Assembly (NCBI RefSeq): GCF_002079055.1
Contig: NC_047502.1
Span: 186,001 to 250,000 of the forward strand
Direction: 5' to 3'
DNA length: 64,000 nucleotides
Origin: Saccharomyces paradoxus
Lineage: Eukaryota; Ascomycota; Saccharomycetes; Saccharomycetales; Saccharomycetaceae
The notes under the pieces are model-generated. The model did no database searches. It had not been told where the DNA came from and worked only from the letters and a program-made list of their open reading frames with translations. Numbering within the stretch: the stretch's first letter is position 1; the number at the start of each line of letters is the position of its first letter. This document shows, piece by piece, positions 53,493 through 64,000 of the stretch. Made by a program: the position numbers and the translations under genes.

Positions 53493-54440
53493 ATGGGAAA
53501 AACATTTATTCATGCTTCGAGAATAAGACATGCAGCACGCAAAAAAAAGCGCCATTCCAAGTTTAAAACTCTCATAAAGTTACTGGACAATAATGCCTAC
53601 AAGATAGAATCATCAAAACCGTTAAAAAATGGTAAGCTTTTCAAATATTGGAAGAATAGGCGTCGATTGTTTTCAAAGATAGATTCCTCATCAATATACA
53701 TGACTGATGAACTATGGTTCAGTGTAACGCCTGAAAGAATTGCCCGTTTCTTGGCAAATTTTGTTAAAGCATGCATGCCAAGTGCTGAAAGAATATTGGA
53801 TGTTTTCTGTGGTGGAGGTGGTAATACCATACAATTTGCCATGCAGTTCCCTTACGTATATGGGGTGGACTATAGTATTGAACACATATATTGTACTGCG
53901 AAGAATGCCCAAAGCTACGGTGTAGATGATAGAATATGGCTGAAGCGGGGTTCCTGGAAAAAACTAGTCTCTAAGCAGAAACTTTCAAAAATAAAGTACG
54001 ACTGTGTATTTGGATCACCCCCATGGGGTGGGCCAGAGTACTTAAAAAATGATGTGTATGATTTAGAGCAGCATCTAAAGCCCATGGGGATTACCAAGAT
54101 GTTGAAAAGCTTTCTTAAATTAAGCCCTAATGTAATTATGTTTTTACCAAGGAACTCTGACCTGAACCAGCTTTCTCGAGCTACGAGGAAAGTACTAGGC
54201 CCATTTGCCAAATGCAAAGTATTATATGTCAAGGAAAATGGTTATATGAAAGGAATATTTTGTATGTGGGGAGAATGCTTTTTTAACTATGAACCAGCAA
54301 GTGCAGAAAATAATCAAGTGGAACCGTCTGGAAATGAAGAGCCGAGTTCTGAAAACGAAGGGCTCTCGAGGGGAAAAAAGCATGAGCCCACAATAGTGAA
54401 CAGAGATAATAGTGTAGATATTTACGACTTAAATGGCTGA
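53493..54440 (+). CDS. TGS1: Tgs1, trimethylguanosine synthase
   Basis: 315 residues, as in S. cerevisiae. A Rossmann methyltransferase fold: SAM-binding motif DVFCGGGGNT (103-112) and catalytic motif SPPWGGPEY (about 174-182), where the Trp stacks on the m7G cap. A very basic N-terminus (AARKKKRHSKFK) is a likely nucleolar signal. Known role: dimethylates the cap of snRNAs, snoRNAs and telomerase RNA in the nucleolus; needed for nucleolar structure and meiosis. The C-terminus is acidic/Asn-rich and repetitive (GNEEPSSENEGLSRG). Confidence 0.97.
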   Translation: MGKTFIHASRIRHAARKKKRHSKFKTLIKLLDNNAYKIESSKPLKNGKLFKYWKNRRRLFSKIDSSSIYMTDELWFSVTPERIARFLANFVKACMPSAERILDVFCGGGGNTIQFAMQFPYVYGVDYSIEHIYCTAKNAQSYGVDDRIWLKRGSWKKLVSKQKLSKIKYDCVFGSPPWGGPEYLKNDVYDLEQHLKPMGITKMLKSFLKLSPNVIMFLPRNSDLNQLSRATRKVLGPFAKCKVLYVKENGYMKGIFCMWGECFFNYEPASAENNQVEPSGNEEPSSENEGLSRGKKHEPTIVNRDNSVDIYDLNG

Positions 54441-54591
54441 ACGCTGGCTGAAGCAGAATAGTACAATAGAAAATGCAATGACCCATATTATGAATGTATA
54501 TATAGCACATAAAGAGGTGCGCTTACGCGCGCTTGGAATAATTAAAACGTTCTTTTAGTTGCGACTGCCCGTCAATAGGAGTTATGATGAA

Positions 54592-55449
54592 TCATGAATT
54601 AGAAGGGATGTCTTTTTTTTCTACCAGCAAGTTACCGCGCGCCTCAGACTTCAGAATAGATAGTAGCAAACCCTTCGAATGAGGTTCAATTATGTCTCTC
54701 ACCATTCCATTATTTATCACGGAAATACCATTCAAAAATAGATAAGGCGACTGGATGGATTCCAAGGGAGCACTAGGATCAATGCTTAGTTTATTTTGTT
54801 TGATATACTTTTCTAATTCATAGCCATGAGAGTGTTTTTCCAAATCGACAATAGCCAATTCGGGTGAAATCTCAAATTCTCTTTGTAGTAGGTTTTTCAA
54901 GAAAATAGAGTCCGTTTGTGAAGATTTGATGAGCAATACTGCTGGGGAGGTTCTTATTATATCTAGAAAATTTGTTTTAGGATCGAATCTCTTGTGATCG
55001 CAGTTTTTCTGCATGATAAGAGAAGATGACTGCGGAGATATTGTTGTGGTGGTAATCCTTGCCAAAATATCACCAGTATGGAACGATGTAGGTGAAAATG
55101 TTGACGTAACCTTAGATGAAGGCGCTGGGATATCGACTTCAACCTCGCTTTGAATATGTGAAATTTCTTCTTTGACTTTTAAAAAATTCAGCTCATTTTC
55201 CTTACTTAGAAAATTGTCCGCTGTTTTCAATAAGTTTGGTAGCTTGTAAACAAATTTCTTTTCGCTTTCTTCTTTATTATTTTTGCTGTTTTCGTTAAGG
55301 GCGGCAGCATTGCTATAGAATTCCAAGGAATCATTCCATGTAAGTACTAAGAAGCTGACTATCCCAAGTAAAACGAGTGTCAGGGATATTATTCTTGTGC
55401 TTCTCTTAGTTGATGTGCGCTTTTTCAAAGCTGACGAATCCGCGATCAT
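54592..55449 (-). CDS. PRM4: Prm4, pheromone-regulated membrane protein with glutaredoxin-like domain
   Basis: Read from the ATG at 55449 (MIADSSALKK) it has 285 residues (284 in S. cerevisiae); the frame is open two codons further but without ATG. One transmembrane segment lies at about 21-39 (IISLTLVLLGIVSFLVLTW), followed by a Ser/Thr-rich stretch. A C-terminal domain (about 165-285) resembles the Grx6/Grx7 glutaredoxins (ELAIVDLEKHSHGYELEKYI, SPYLFLNGISVINNG). The active-site Cys is absent: KSSQTDSIF stands where these enzymes have a Cys motif. Known: Ste12-regulated in mating. Its promoter has only weak pheromone-response-like elements (TGAAACG at 55738). Confidence 0.9.
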   Translation of the reverse strand: MIADSSALKKRTSTKRSTRIISLTLVLLGIVSFLVLTWNDSLEFYSNAAALNENSKNNKEESEKKFVYKLPNLLKTADNFLSKENELNFLKVKEEISHIQSEVEVDIPAPSSKVTSTFSPTSFHTGDILARITTTTISPQSSSLIMQKNCDHKRFDPKTNFLDIIRTSPAVLLIKSSQTDSIFLKNLLQREFEISPELAIVDLEKHSHGYELEKYIKQNKLSIDPSAPLESIQSPYLFLNGISVINNGMVRDIIEPHSKGLLLSILKSEARGNLLVEKKDIPSNS

Positions 55450-55917
55450 TTTCAATTTTTATTCTCTTATGATTGGGTGCCTAACTGTCCTTGGAACAAG
55501 GTAAAAATTATGAGATATGCAAAAATACATATATATATATATAGATATATATATTAATATAAGCATTTACGATGTAAAGCGGACTCAAAGAGATTCGGAA
55601 GTTCCAATGACTGGATCTGAACAATCCTTATATATTAAACCCTTCAGTGCGTGCATGATTTAGCTCGAAACAGACCCAAAACAACCCCAAAACTTCTTGA
55701 TCTTTATTAGCGGATGGCAAATTTTATGATACAGCACTGAAACGAACTTCGTAAATCCAGGTTTTGTCAATTTTCTTAACGACAAGTGCCTGGAAACAAC
55801 CTTTTATGCGCTGTCTTCTGAGCATAGATCCCGTTCAAGGCAAACGCCGGGCAAGCGGAGGCGCAGTCCACAGAAAATCTGCACAAGAAAAAAGCACCCG
55901 AGATCTGGGGCCCTTAT
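55450..55917. promoter_or_regulatory. PRM4 promoter and KIP2 3' flank, with TA microsatellite
   Basis: 468 bp between tandem minus-strand genes. A TA microsatellite runs from about 55529 to 55554. Single near-matches to the pheromone response element occur (TGAAACG 55738-55744, CGAAACA near 55667). There is no stronger Ste12 pair. Confidence 0.4.
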
Positions 55918-58044
55918 CTAATTTAATTTATCGCTATCAACGATAGGGTGCGGTGACTGCTGTGCATTAACGAGTGGTTTCAAAGCCCTATCCCGCAGTC
56001 GTTTGGCACTCTGTAGGGCCTCAATCATTTTATCCTTCCTCTCAAGCATCTTCTGTAATTCCATCACTTCATTACCATCACACCCAGTTAGCGGCGCTGC
56101 CGTATGACCGCTTTTTTCCAGCGCCATGATCTTGTCTTCAAGTTTTTGAGTGTATTTCCTATACTGCCTTATTTGTGATTCGAGACCTTGAAACTTTGTT
56201 TCCAAAAGGGTGCCGACCTCAAAAGGTAGCATTTCTACAATTTCCATGACCTCAGAATCTTGTAAATCGACCACATCTTTATCCAGTAGTTTTTCGCAGT
56301 TCTCCAGTTTATATTTTAATATTCGATTCTCCGCTTTCATTAGAGCCAAATTCGGATCACCACCATTGCCGATGGCTGTAGTGTCTTTATAATTACTTTC
56401 ATTGAAGGATTTAGTTAAGGGCTCACCAAGATTTGAACGATTTTTCAATTCAGAGATCATTCTGCGTTGGTCTTCCAATTGGCGTCTTAGTAGCTCGATA
56501 GTGCGGTCTTTATCGCCATCGATATTCCCATTGTTAATGATGGATTTTTTGGATACATGAAGTGCAACGTTTTTCGCTCTTGATGCAAACCTCAGTGTAT
56601 TCATAGTTTCCGCTGCCGCGTCATTTCTGGTATCGACTGTACATATGGTTGTCACTATGCTATCCCCGCTTAGCGCCGGTTGCAATAATCTCGTCAATTT
56701 AGAATCTCGATATGGAATGTGATTGCTCGGAGCACTGCTATTGTTCGCAGTACTTCCACTACTACTGCTACTGCCGCTTCCAGGTGTCGCGGGGATGTTT
56801 GAGCCCATTAAGTTCATCTTATCGGCACTAAGTTTGGATATTACAGTCCCTAAAGCAAGTAAGGATTTGTTGATGAAGGAACCTTCCTTTCTCCTCTCTT
56901 GTTGCCCCGTAGCCCTTTCTGAGCCTGCTAAGTCACACAAGGATAATGTACTTGATCTTGATGTACCGTTCTTTACATCCGTACTTGTTAAACGAATCAA
57001 TACAATGGCATGTGATCGCGAACTTCTCGCATTGTAATCCGTTTCGCCAATTTTCCTGCTTTTGTCACCAATTGAAATCCATCTCAATAATTCTTCACTG
57101 CTTTTACATCTCCTTTCAGTGAGACCGATGACTTTGACCCCATACTGAGAGTCATCCCTGATTTTCAATTCTATGCCCAATCCATTATTGTTGCTCTTGC
57201 CCATATATAACCTTGAAGGAGTACCGAGCCTACTCCCTGATTCCTCTAATCCGGTTTCTAACAGATCGTAAATTCTTTCATTGTAAATTTCGAGGTACGA
57301 TATTATAACGTCGAATTTTTTATCACCATTCATTGATTGCTCCATGATATTAGTGAATAAGTACGACACGGATAAAGGAATTAAGCCTAGCTCTTGTTCA
57401 TTGCCACTCATTGTAAACGTTTTACCTGAACCGGTCATACCGTATGCAAAAATGGTGGCATTAAACCCCATCAATAATTTATCGATCATCGGTTTGCTGG
57501 TTCTTTCATAAACTTCCAAATTGGTGCAATGAGAAGCAAAAACATGATCAAACTTAAACTCTCCAATTTCTTCATGCACTATTGTTTTGTCATTAGTAAT
57601 AAACCAAGGGTCTCTAACAAATGTATTACTTCCGTGCTGTGAATTGGATCTTGGTTGAGAGTATCTGGGTGATTTTAGCCCCACATTGTCATGAGATGGC
57701 CCAATACTCCGTGGCTTCGGCCGGATAGTCACAGTGATTGACCCTGTATATGTGTCATTTTTCCTCGAGCTGTTGTTGATACTATCACTTCTCCTGACCC
57801 TTATCCTACCTGGGTGAAGAAAGGGATCGGACTTGGCAGATACGGACCTTAGTGGAGAGTTACTTCTTGTGGTAGATGCAGAAACTGACTGAGAACCTGA
57901 ATTAGAGACGCTCCGCATTGAGTTTCTTGTCAAATTAGAAAACGATGAAGTTGATCGTACAGAGGGCGATTGTGGGATGTTGCTTGAACCAGAGCTAGAC
58001 CTTGTCGATGGCCTCCTCAGGCTTGGGCTCATTTTTTGAATCAT
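55918..58044 (-). CDS. KIP2: Kip2, kinesin-7-like microtubule motor
   Basis: From the ATG at 58044 (MIQKMSPSLRR) it has 708 residues (706 in S. cerevisiae); the stop lies two codons later than in the reference I recall. The Ser/Arg-rich N-terminal ~100 residues are followed by a kinesin motor (about 105-500): P-loop YGMTGSGKTFTMSG (about 201-214), switch I SSRSHA, switch II LCDLAGSE. A coiled coil follows (about 525-570, 600-680). Known role: plus-end directed motor that carries Bik1 and dynein to microtubule tips and promotes cytoplasmic microtubule growth. Intact. Confidence 0.96.
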   Translation of the reverse strand: MIQKMSPSLRRPSTRSSSGSSNIPQSPSVRSTSSFSNLTRNSMRSVSNSGSQSVSASTTRSNSPLRSVSAKSDPFLHPGRIRVRRSDSINNSSRKNDTYTGSITVTIRPKPRSIGPSHDNVGLKSPRYSQPRSNSQHGSNTFVRDPWFITNDKTIVHEEIGEFKFDHVFASHCTNLEVYERTSKPMIDKLLMGFNATIFAYGMTGSGKTFTMSGNEQELGLIPLSVSYLFTNIMEQSMNGDKKFDVIISYLEIYNERIYDLLETGLEESGSRLGTPSRLYMGKSNNNGLGIELKIRDDSQYGVKVIGLTERRCKSSEELLRWISIGDKSRKIGETDYNARSSRSHAIVLIRLTSTDVKNGTSRSSTLSLCDLAGSERATGQQERRKEGSFINKSLLALGTVISKLSADKMNLMGSNIPATPGSGSSSSSGSTANNSSAPSNHIPYRDSKLTRLLQPALSGDSIVTTICTVDTRNDAAAETMNTLRFASRAKNVALHVSKKSIINNGNIDGDKDRTIELLRRQLEDQRRMISELKNRSNLGEPLTKSFNESNYKDTTAIGNGGDPNLALMKAENRILKYKLENCEKLLDKDVVDLQDSEVMEIVEMLPFEVGTLLETKFQGLESQIRQYRKYTQKLEDKIMALEKSGHTAAPLTGCDGNEVMELQKMLERKDKMIEALQSAKRLRDRALKPLVNAQQSPHPIVDSDKLN

Positions 58045-58452
58045 CAATGACAATTTATTATTATGGTGAGATTTGTATCTAGTGTTCTATATTTGTTTTG
58101 ATTTCAAAGGTTCCTAGGGCGCAGCCTGCTAATCTCTGTAGCGTATTTCTTTTTCTTTTTCGCTTCTGCTTGCATTGCTCTATTATCAATTGTTCCGCTA
58201 TTGGAAAAGGATAAACAAGGAAATTCTCGAGCCGCGTCAGTGGGGCTACCCGCATATAAACAAATCACTGACTGCAGCATAGAAAATCGGGATTTTAGAG
58301 AGTAGGACAGTGAATTCTAAAACTAAGGGCAAGATAGCATGTCTTGTTATTTTTTTTAAATACACTATAGTTTTTTTGTTGTTATTTTTTTACGTATAAA
58401 AGCTCTCTAGAAGGCGGAAAAGAATAGGGCAGAAAAGAAAGAAAAGTTTGAC
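58045..58452. promoter_or_regulatory. KIP2 promoter and PEP4 3' flank
   Basis: 408 bp between tandem minus-strand genes. T-rich runs near 58350-58390 serve PEP4 3'-end formation. No MCB, SCB or Reb1 consensus is seen for KIP2. Confidence 0.3.
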
Positions 58453-60450
<1,998 letters not shown>

Positions 60451-62919
60451 TTACGAAAATTGCAAATTCTCAGGGCCTTTTAAGGTTTGGTCCAGTTTTG
60501 CCCTTTTGACCTTTTTGCTAGGGTCAATTTGTGATTGCGATAAACTCACTGAATGTATCCTTTTCAAGATATTTCCCGTATTCGCATTATTTGGTGGATC
60601 TATCAAATCACTTAGTACTGAGTTATTGCCGTTATTACTTGCAACGCTAATTGGCGGCTTCTTAGTTGTCATAGATGAAGAAGAAACCGAGGGTTGATTT
60701 GCACGTTGAGCAGCCATCATCTGAGTTAATTTTTTTACTAAATCTTTTTCTTCGGCTGTTTGTTTAAGTACTACTCTTTGTTCTTGTAACATACCAAATC
60801 CGTCGTTAAACAGACCTGTAGTATCATTAATTTCCACTTTAAATCCAATGACAAATTTATTGTTTTTATCCCAAATGATCTTGATTTCATCCCCATCTTG
60901 TAAAAGAAATTTCGTGCCCTGTATCATTCGACTATTATTCAAATAGCTCACATTAGTCCCTGTATGGCAATACCAAATATCATCTAAACCTTGTGCCGGA
61001 GATTCATACATACTTTTGCCTACGGCATGCCTCTTTTTGAAAATGAAGCAATGTACTCGAGATAACCTATTGTCCTCAATCTTACAATTGCAATCCTCAG
61101 ATCTGCCAATGAAAAATGGATTCACACCTTGCTGAATCTCCAGGCTTTCCTGAATGATACTGTCAGGTAATGGTTGTAAAGTCAAAAATCTACCGTTACC
61201 CTTTTTCTTCGAGCTCTTGACATTGGTGATGTTATTAGAATGGATGACTTTTTGTTCTCGAGTTTCTGCCTCAATACTTTTGGGCTGCGTATATCTAATA
61301 GGAGGATGTGCGGGTATTTTAAATCCTTGGATTTTCCCATCTTGGTCTTCTTGTTCCTGTTCCTGGAGTTGTTGCTGCTCTAATTGCAGTTTTCTTTGCG
61401 CTTTGACAAATTCGTATTGGGCATCGTCCATATTTTCCAATATTTTCTGTTGAGACAAAGATTGCGATAAGGATATTTGTGAAAAATCACCATATGATTG
61501 TGAGCCCAATGGACTCATCTTGATCCAAGGATGATCCAAAGCTTTAGCAGCGGTCAACCTATTATTTGGATCCACCTGTAACAATGAATCTATGAAATCC
61601 CTTGCTTCTTCAGATATCCGGAAGTCTTTGAGGGGCCCTTCATGATATGAGCCTCTTCCAATCTGTTTATATAATTGGTCCTGCGTACTGCCACTGAAAG
61701 GTAAGTGGCCTGTTAAAATAACATATACAAGGCATCCCATTGACCACATATCCACTAATGAAGAGTACTCATTCCTTTCTTCGTATTCATCGGGAGATGC
61801 GGATGTGTCTTTACCTCTAATGACTTCAGGTGCCACATATGCCAAGGTACCGCAAAATGTTTTCATGAAAGACCCATTTCCCTGCACTTTTGCCAAACCA
61901 AAGTCGGTTATCTTTACTAATACAGGATCGTCCTGTTCAATAAGAATATTATCGGGTTTTAGGTCACGATGACTGATACCCATAGAGTGAATGTATTTTA
62001 CTGCTGTGAGTATCTGTCTGGATATTTCTCTTCCAGCATCTTCTCCAACTGCACCATGAGCAGCGACAAAATCCATTAAGTCACCACCAGAAACGAACTC
62101 CATCACCATATAGTAACTTTCAGCGTCTTCATAAAACCCTTTTAATCGTACTATCCTTGGATGATTGAGCTTCTGCAACACTTCCAACTCTCTCGTCACA
62201 CCATCCATATTGCCTATTACTTTGCGCTTACTTATAATCTTTACCGCGAATGTTTTTCCAGTAGTTCTTTCAATGGCTTTCTTTACTGTGGCGAATGCAC
62301 CCTGGCCTACCACTTCGTCGATAATCGAGAAATCCTTGAAAATACCAGTCTTACGGGTCATAACGGCTGATGCAGTGGAAGATGTAAGACCCGGGGAAGC
62401 TATTTTGGATGTATTTTTCAGGTTAGATCTTTTACGGTCAACTTTGTTCTGCTCGAGGCTCTGCCTAAATTTATCGTTTATGAAAATGACCAGAGATAAG
62501 ATATCTGATTCGACACCTACACCAACGGTTATTTCATCACCTTGAGATAATAACTGGTTACTATTTTTCTCGACTTTTTGTCCATTTAACCAGGTCCCAT
62601 TTGTAGAAATGTCATTTAATAAAAGGTTACCGTCTTCTCCTAGTAGTATTTGGAAATGCTTATTAGATAGCCTGGAAATATTTCCTAAATGGTAGTCGCA
62701 TGCTGGGTTTCTACCAAATGTCCAAACTTTCTTTATAGATCGTTTTTCCTTCAGGATCTGTGAAATATCAGCCGATAAGTCTCGGATGGGAATTTGACCC
62801 GTGGTACAAATGACTCTGCACACAATGTTTTCTCCGATTTGTTCTTGCGAGAACTTCTCGATCAAAAATCTCTGCGTAGCCTGCGTAGACTGCTGTGTAG
62901 GTTGTGTGATATTTTCCAT
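60451..62919 (-). CDS. RAD53: Rad53, DNA-damage and replication checkpoint kinase
   Basis: 822 residues (821 in S. cerevisiae). An N-terminal TQ cluster (TQPTQQSTQATQ, Mec1/Tel1 sites), FHA1 (about 30-160, with R70, S85 and N107 of the phosphothreonine pocket), a Ser/Thr kinase (about 198-466; GQGAFATVKKA, AVKIISK, HRDLKPDN, DFGLAKV), and FHA2 (about 573-715; RSEDCNCK, RLSRVHCF). The basic C-terminus (KKVKRAK) is a likely nuclear signal. Known role: Chk2-type effector that stabilises forks, raises dNTPs and arrests the cycle. Two MCB elements lie upstream. All kinase motifs are intact. Confidence 0.98.
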   Translation of the reverse strand: MENITQPTQQSTQATQRFLIEKFSQEQIGENIVCRVICTTGQIPIRDLSADISQILKEKRSIKKVWTFGRNPACDYHLGNISRLSNKHFQILLGEDGNLLLNDISTNGTWLNGQKVEKNSNQLLSQGDEITVGVGVESDILSLVIFINDKFRQSLEQNKVDRKRSNLKNTSKIASPGLTSSTASAVMTRKTGIFKDFSIIDEVVGQGAFATVKKAIERTTGKTFAVKIISKRKVIGNMDGVTRELEVLQKLNHPRIVRLKGFYEDAESYYMVMEFVSGGDLMDFVAAHGAVGEDAGREISRQILTAVKYIHSMGISHRDLKPDNILIEQDDPVLVKITDFGLAKVQGNGSFMKTFCGTLAYVAPEVIRGKDTSASPDEYEERNEYSSLVDMWSMGCLVYVILTGHLPFSGSTQDQLYKQIGRGSYHEGPLKDFRISEEARDFIDSLLQVDPNNRLTAAKALDHPWIKMSPLGSQSYGDFSQISLSQSLSQQKILENMDDAQYEFVKAQRKLQLEQQQLQEQEQEDQDGKIQGFKIPAHPPIRYTQPKSIEAETREQKVIHSNNITNVKSSKKKGNGRFLTLQPLPDSIIQESLEIQQGVNPFFIGRSEDCNCKIEDNRLSRVHCFIFKKRHAVGKSMYESPAQGLDDIWYCHTGTNVSYLNNSRMIQGTKFLLQDGDEIKIIWDKNNKFVIGFKVEINDTTGLFNDGFGMLQEQRVVLKQTAEEKDLVKKLTQMMAAQRANQPSVSSSSMTTKKPPISVASNNGNNSVLSDLIDPPNNANTGNILKRIHSVSLSQSQIDPSKKVKRAKLDQTLKGPENLQFS

Positions 62920-63731
62920 TTTTATTCGATGTTGTGCAACGCTGTCTTCTCTCGCTATTCTTTCTTTTAAAACTTAAGGAAACTCGAGTGCATATACAAA
63001 AATAGCTTGTCTTCCAATATCCCTTACAACCTTTTCTTCTTGCCTACCTTTTCCCTAGCCACAACTTTCGAAAAATAGTGACTTCGGTACCCTTTATCTT
63101 CTCAACCTGTACCTTTATTCTATGAATATTCATTCCAAGTTAACCCACAGTGATGATTTTTCTGCCAATTTTAACGCGTCGCACCCGTTGCCGTATCAAC
63201 GCGTTCATGCCATCTTACCCTCAAAATGAAAAATAAATGTGTTAACAGATGCCCTTTTTATCAACACTCCTGACAACCTTTCCGCTTAATCCACAGGAAG
63301 CAATTTATCCATGCATCTACAAAACAGATGACGCCTTAAATTACGATGAAATCTCATCATGCACTCGGATGATTACCCTGACATGCTATGTTCCCATCCT
63401 ATACTTCGATTACCATAGTAGAAAATAATATATCCTCCTGATATTATCATCTAGATAGATGCAGAGTAGTGAAGCAAGTAGTATTTTTTCTCCCAGTATT
63501 AATGATCTACATCAAAATACTTTGTTTTGGCGTGTTACAATAGCCGCCTTCACAGATATTTTCGGGTAACGTTTATCTTTTTCTCAGGGTTTCACGTGTG
63601 AAAGCACAGAATGGAATCCTAATAGATGTGATCGAACAATAGGGATATCAATGACTGAAGAGAAAGATTTTTGTGTAGTCGCTAGTGCTATATATAAGAC
63701 AATAAAGAACAGTGCACTAATCCAGGAAAAA
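62920..63731. promoter_or_regulatory. Divergent RAD53/RRD2 region with two MCB elements
   Basis: 812 bp. ACGCGT at 63174-63179 and 63199-63204, about 255 and 280 bp upstream of RAD53, fits its known G1/S expression through MBF. On the RRD2 side, TAGCCGCC (63541-63548) resembles the Ume6 URS1 core, and a Reb1 core CGGGTAA lies at 63563-63569. The end of this region (63651-63731) is open in frame with RRD2. Confidence 0.6.
63174..63204. promoter_or_regulatory. Pair of MCB (ACGCGT) elements upstream of RAD53
   Basis: Two perfect MluI cell-cycle boxes, 25 bp apart start to start. Paired MCBs are typical of MBF targets in DNA replication and checkpoint genes. Confidence 0.7.
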
Positions 63732-64000
63732 ATGTTGCCAGAGAAAAGACTATTGACTTCAGAGGATATGAAACTATGGGAGGAATCCCAGACAAGAGCT
63801 GATTTCACCAAATTCATCATGGATTTGGCTGAGTCTGTTAAAGGACACGAAAATTCCCAGTACAAAGAACCAATATCCGAGCCAGTGAACAGTATGATGA
63901 ACTTACTTTCTCACATAAGGGATATTGTACAGAAACATCCAGTAATAAAGGATGCAGATAGTTCAAGATTTGGGAAGATTGAGTTTAGGGATTTTTATGA
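63732..64000 (+). CDS. RRD2: Rrd2, PP2A phosphatase activator (PTPA), partial 5' end
   Basis: The first ~89 residues of a protein of about 358, cut by the window end. It starts MLPEKRLLTSEDMKLWEE, the known Rrd2 N-terminus, and continues with the TKFIMDLAESVKGHENSQYK block. Known role: peptidyl-prolyl isomerase that activates PP2A-type phosphatases; acts with the TOR pathway and in drug resistance. The frame is open upstream to 63570 with another ATG at 63651, which would add 27 residues (see findings). I chose 63732 by similarity to the S. cerevisiae annotation. Confidence 0.9.
   Translation, partial: MLPEKRLLTSEDMKLWEESQTRADFTKFIMDLAESVKGHENSQYKEPISEPVNSMMNLLSHIRDIVQKHPVIKDADSSRFGKIEFRDFY

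Overview
This window is nuclear DNA of a budding yeast of the genus Saccharomyces. It matches the left arm of S. cerevisiae chromosome XVI, from RTT10/YPL183C to RRD2/YPL152W, gene for gene and in the same order and orientation. Evidence for this: nearly every long frame is recognisable as a specific yeast protein, the genome is compact and AT-rich with Reb1/Abf1-type promoter sites, a canonical yeast intron (GTATGT ... TACTAAC ... CAG) interrupts SPT14, and Ty-type solo LTRs sit beside a tRNA gene. Protein lengths differ by a few residues from the S. cerevisiae reference as I remember it (for example Cup9 296 vs 306, Bem4 645 vs 633, Aim44 747 vs 758, Mlh3 719 vs 715). From memory Oye3 and Bem4 differ at roughly one residue in ten. 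A non-cerevisiae member of the Saccharomyces complex, or a very divergent strain, is therefore more likely than a reference-type S. cerevisiae. I cannot name the species without alignment.

Layout. 1-9 kb: N-terminal half of RTT10 (tRNA-modification WD40 protein), CTI6 (Rpd3L PHD protein), TCO89 (TORC1), PPQ1 (PP1-like phosphatase). 9.2-10.4 kb: tRNA-Glu(UUC) followed by a cluster of fossil Ty LTRs. 10.7-17 kb: CBC2 (nuclear cap binding), CUP9 (homeodomain repressor) with an unusually long 2-kb upstream region, TRE1 (Rsp5/Bsd2 adaptor). 17-31 kb: SPT14 (GPI synthesis, spliced), NIP100 (dynactin), MRPL40, COX10, OYE3, DAP1, MEX67, MRX4. 31-45 kb: REV3 (Pol zeta), ATG29, SET6, MLH3, SVS1, a STIMATE-like vacuolar membrane protein (YPL162C), BEM4. 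45-64 kb: CDC60 (leucyl-tRNA synthetase), PET20, AIM44, TGS1, PRM4, KIP2, PEP4, RAD53 and the 5' part of RRD2.

There are no operons; genes are single transcription units, often in divergent or convergent pairs. Loose themes are genome maintenance (REV3, MLH3, RAD53), mitochondrial function (MRPL40, COX10, MRX4, PET20), RNA processing and export (CBC2, MEX67, TGS1, RTT10) and microtubule motors (NIP100, KIP2). Many promoters carry sites that fit the known biology: SBF sites at SVS1, MCB pairs at RAD53, Yap1 elements plus a TATA box at OYE3, and Gcn4/Abf1 sites at CDC60.

I did not find a new multi-gene system. The points most worth a second look are small: a possible N-terminal extension of RRD2, upstream ORFs abutting CBC2 and MRX4, a 129-codon ORF plus repeats and GATA sites in the CUP9 upstream region, a Rpn4-type element at PET20, nested LTR fossils at the tRNA, and a glutaredoxin-like domain without its cysteine in PRM4.
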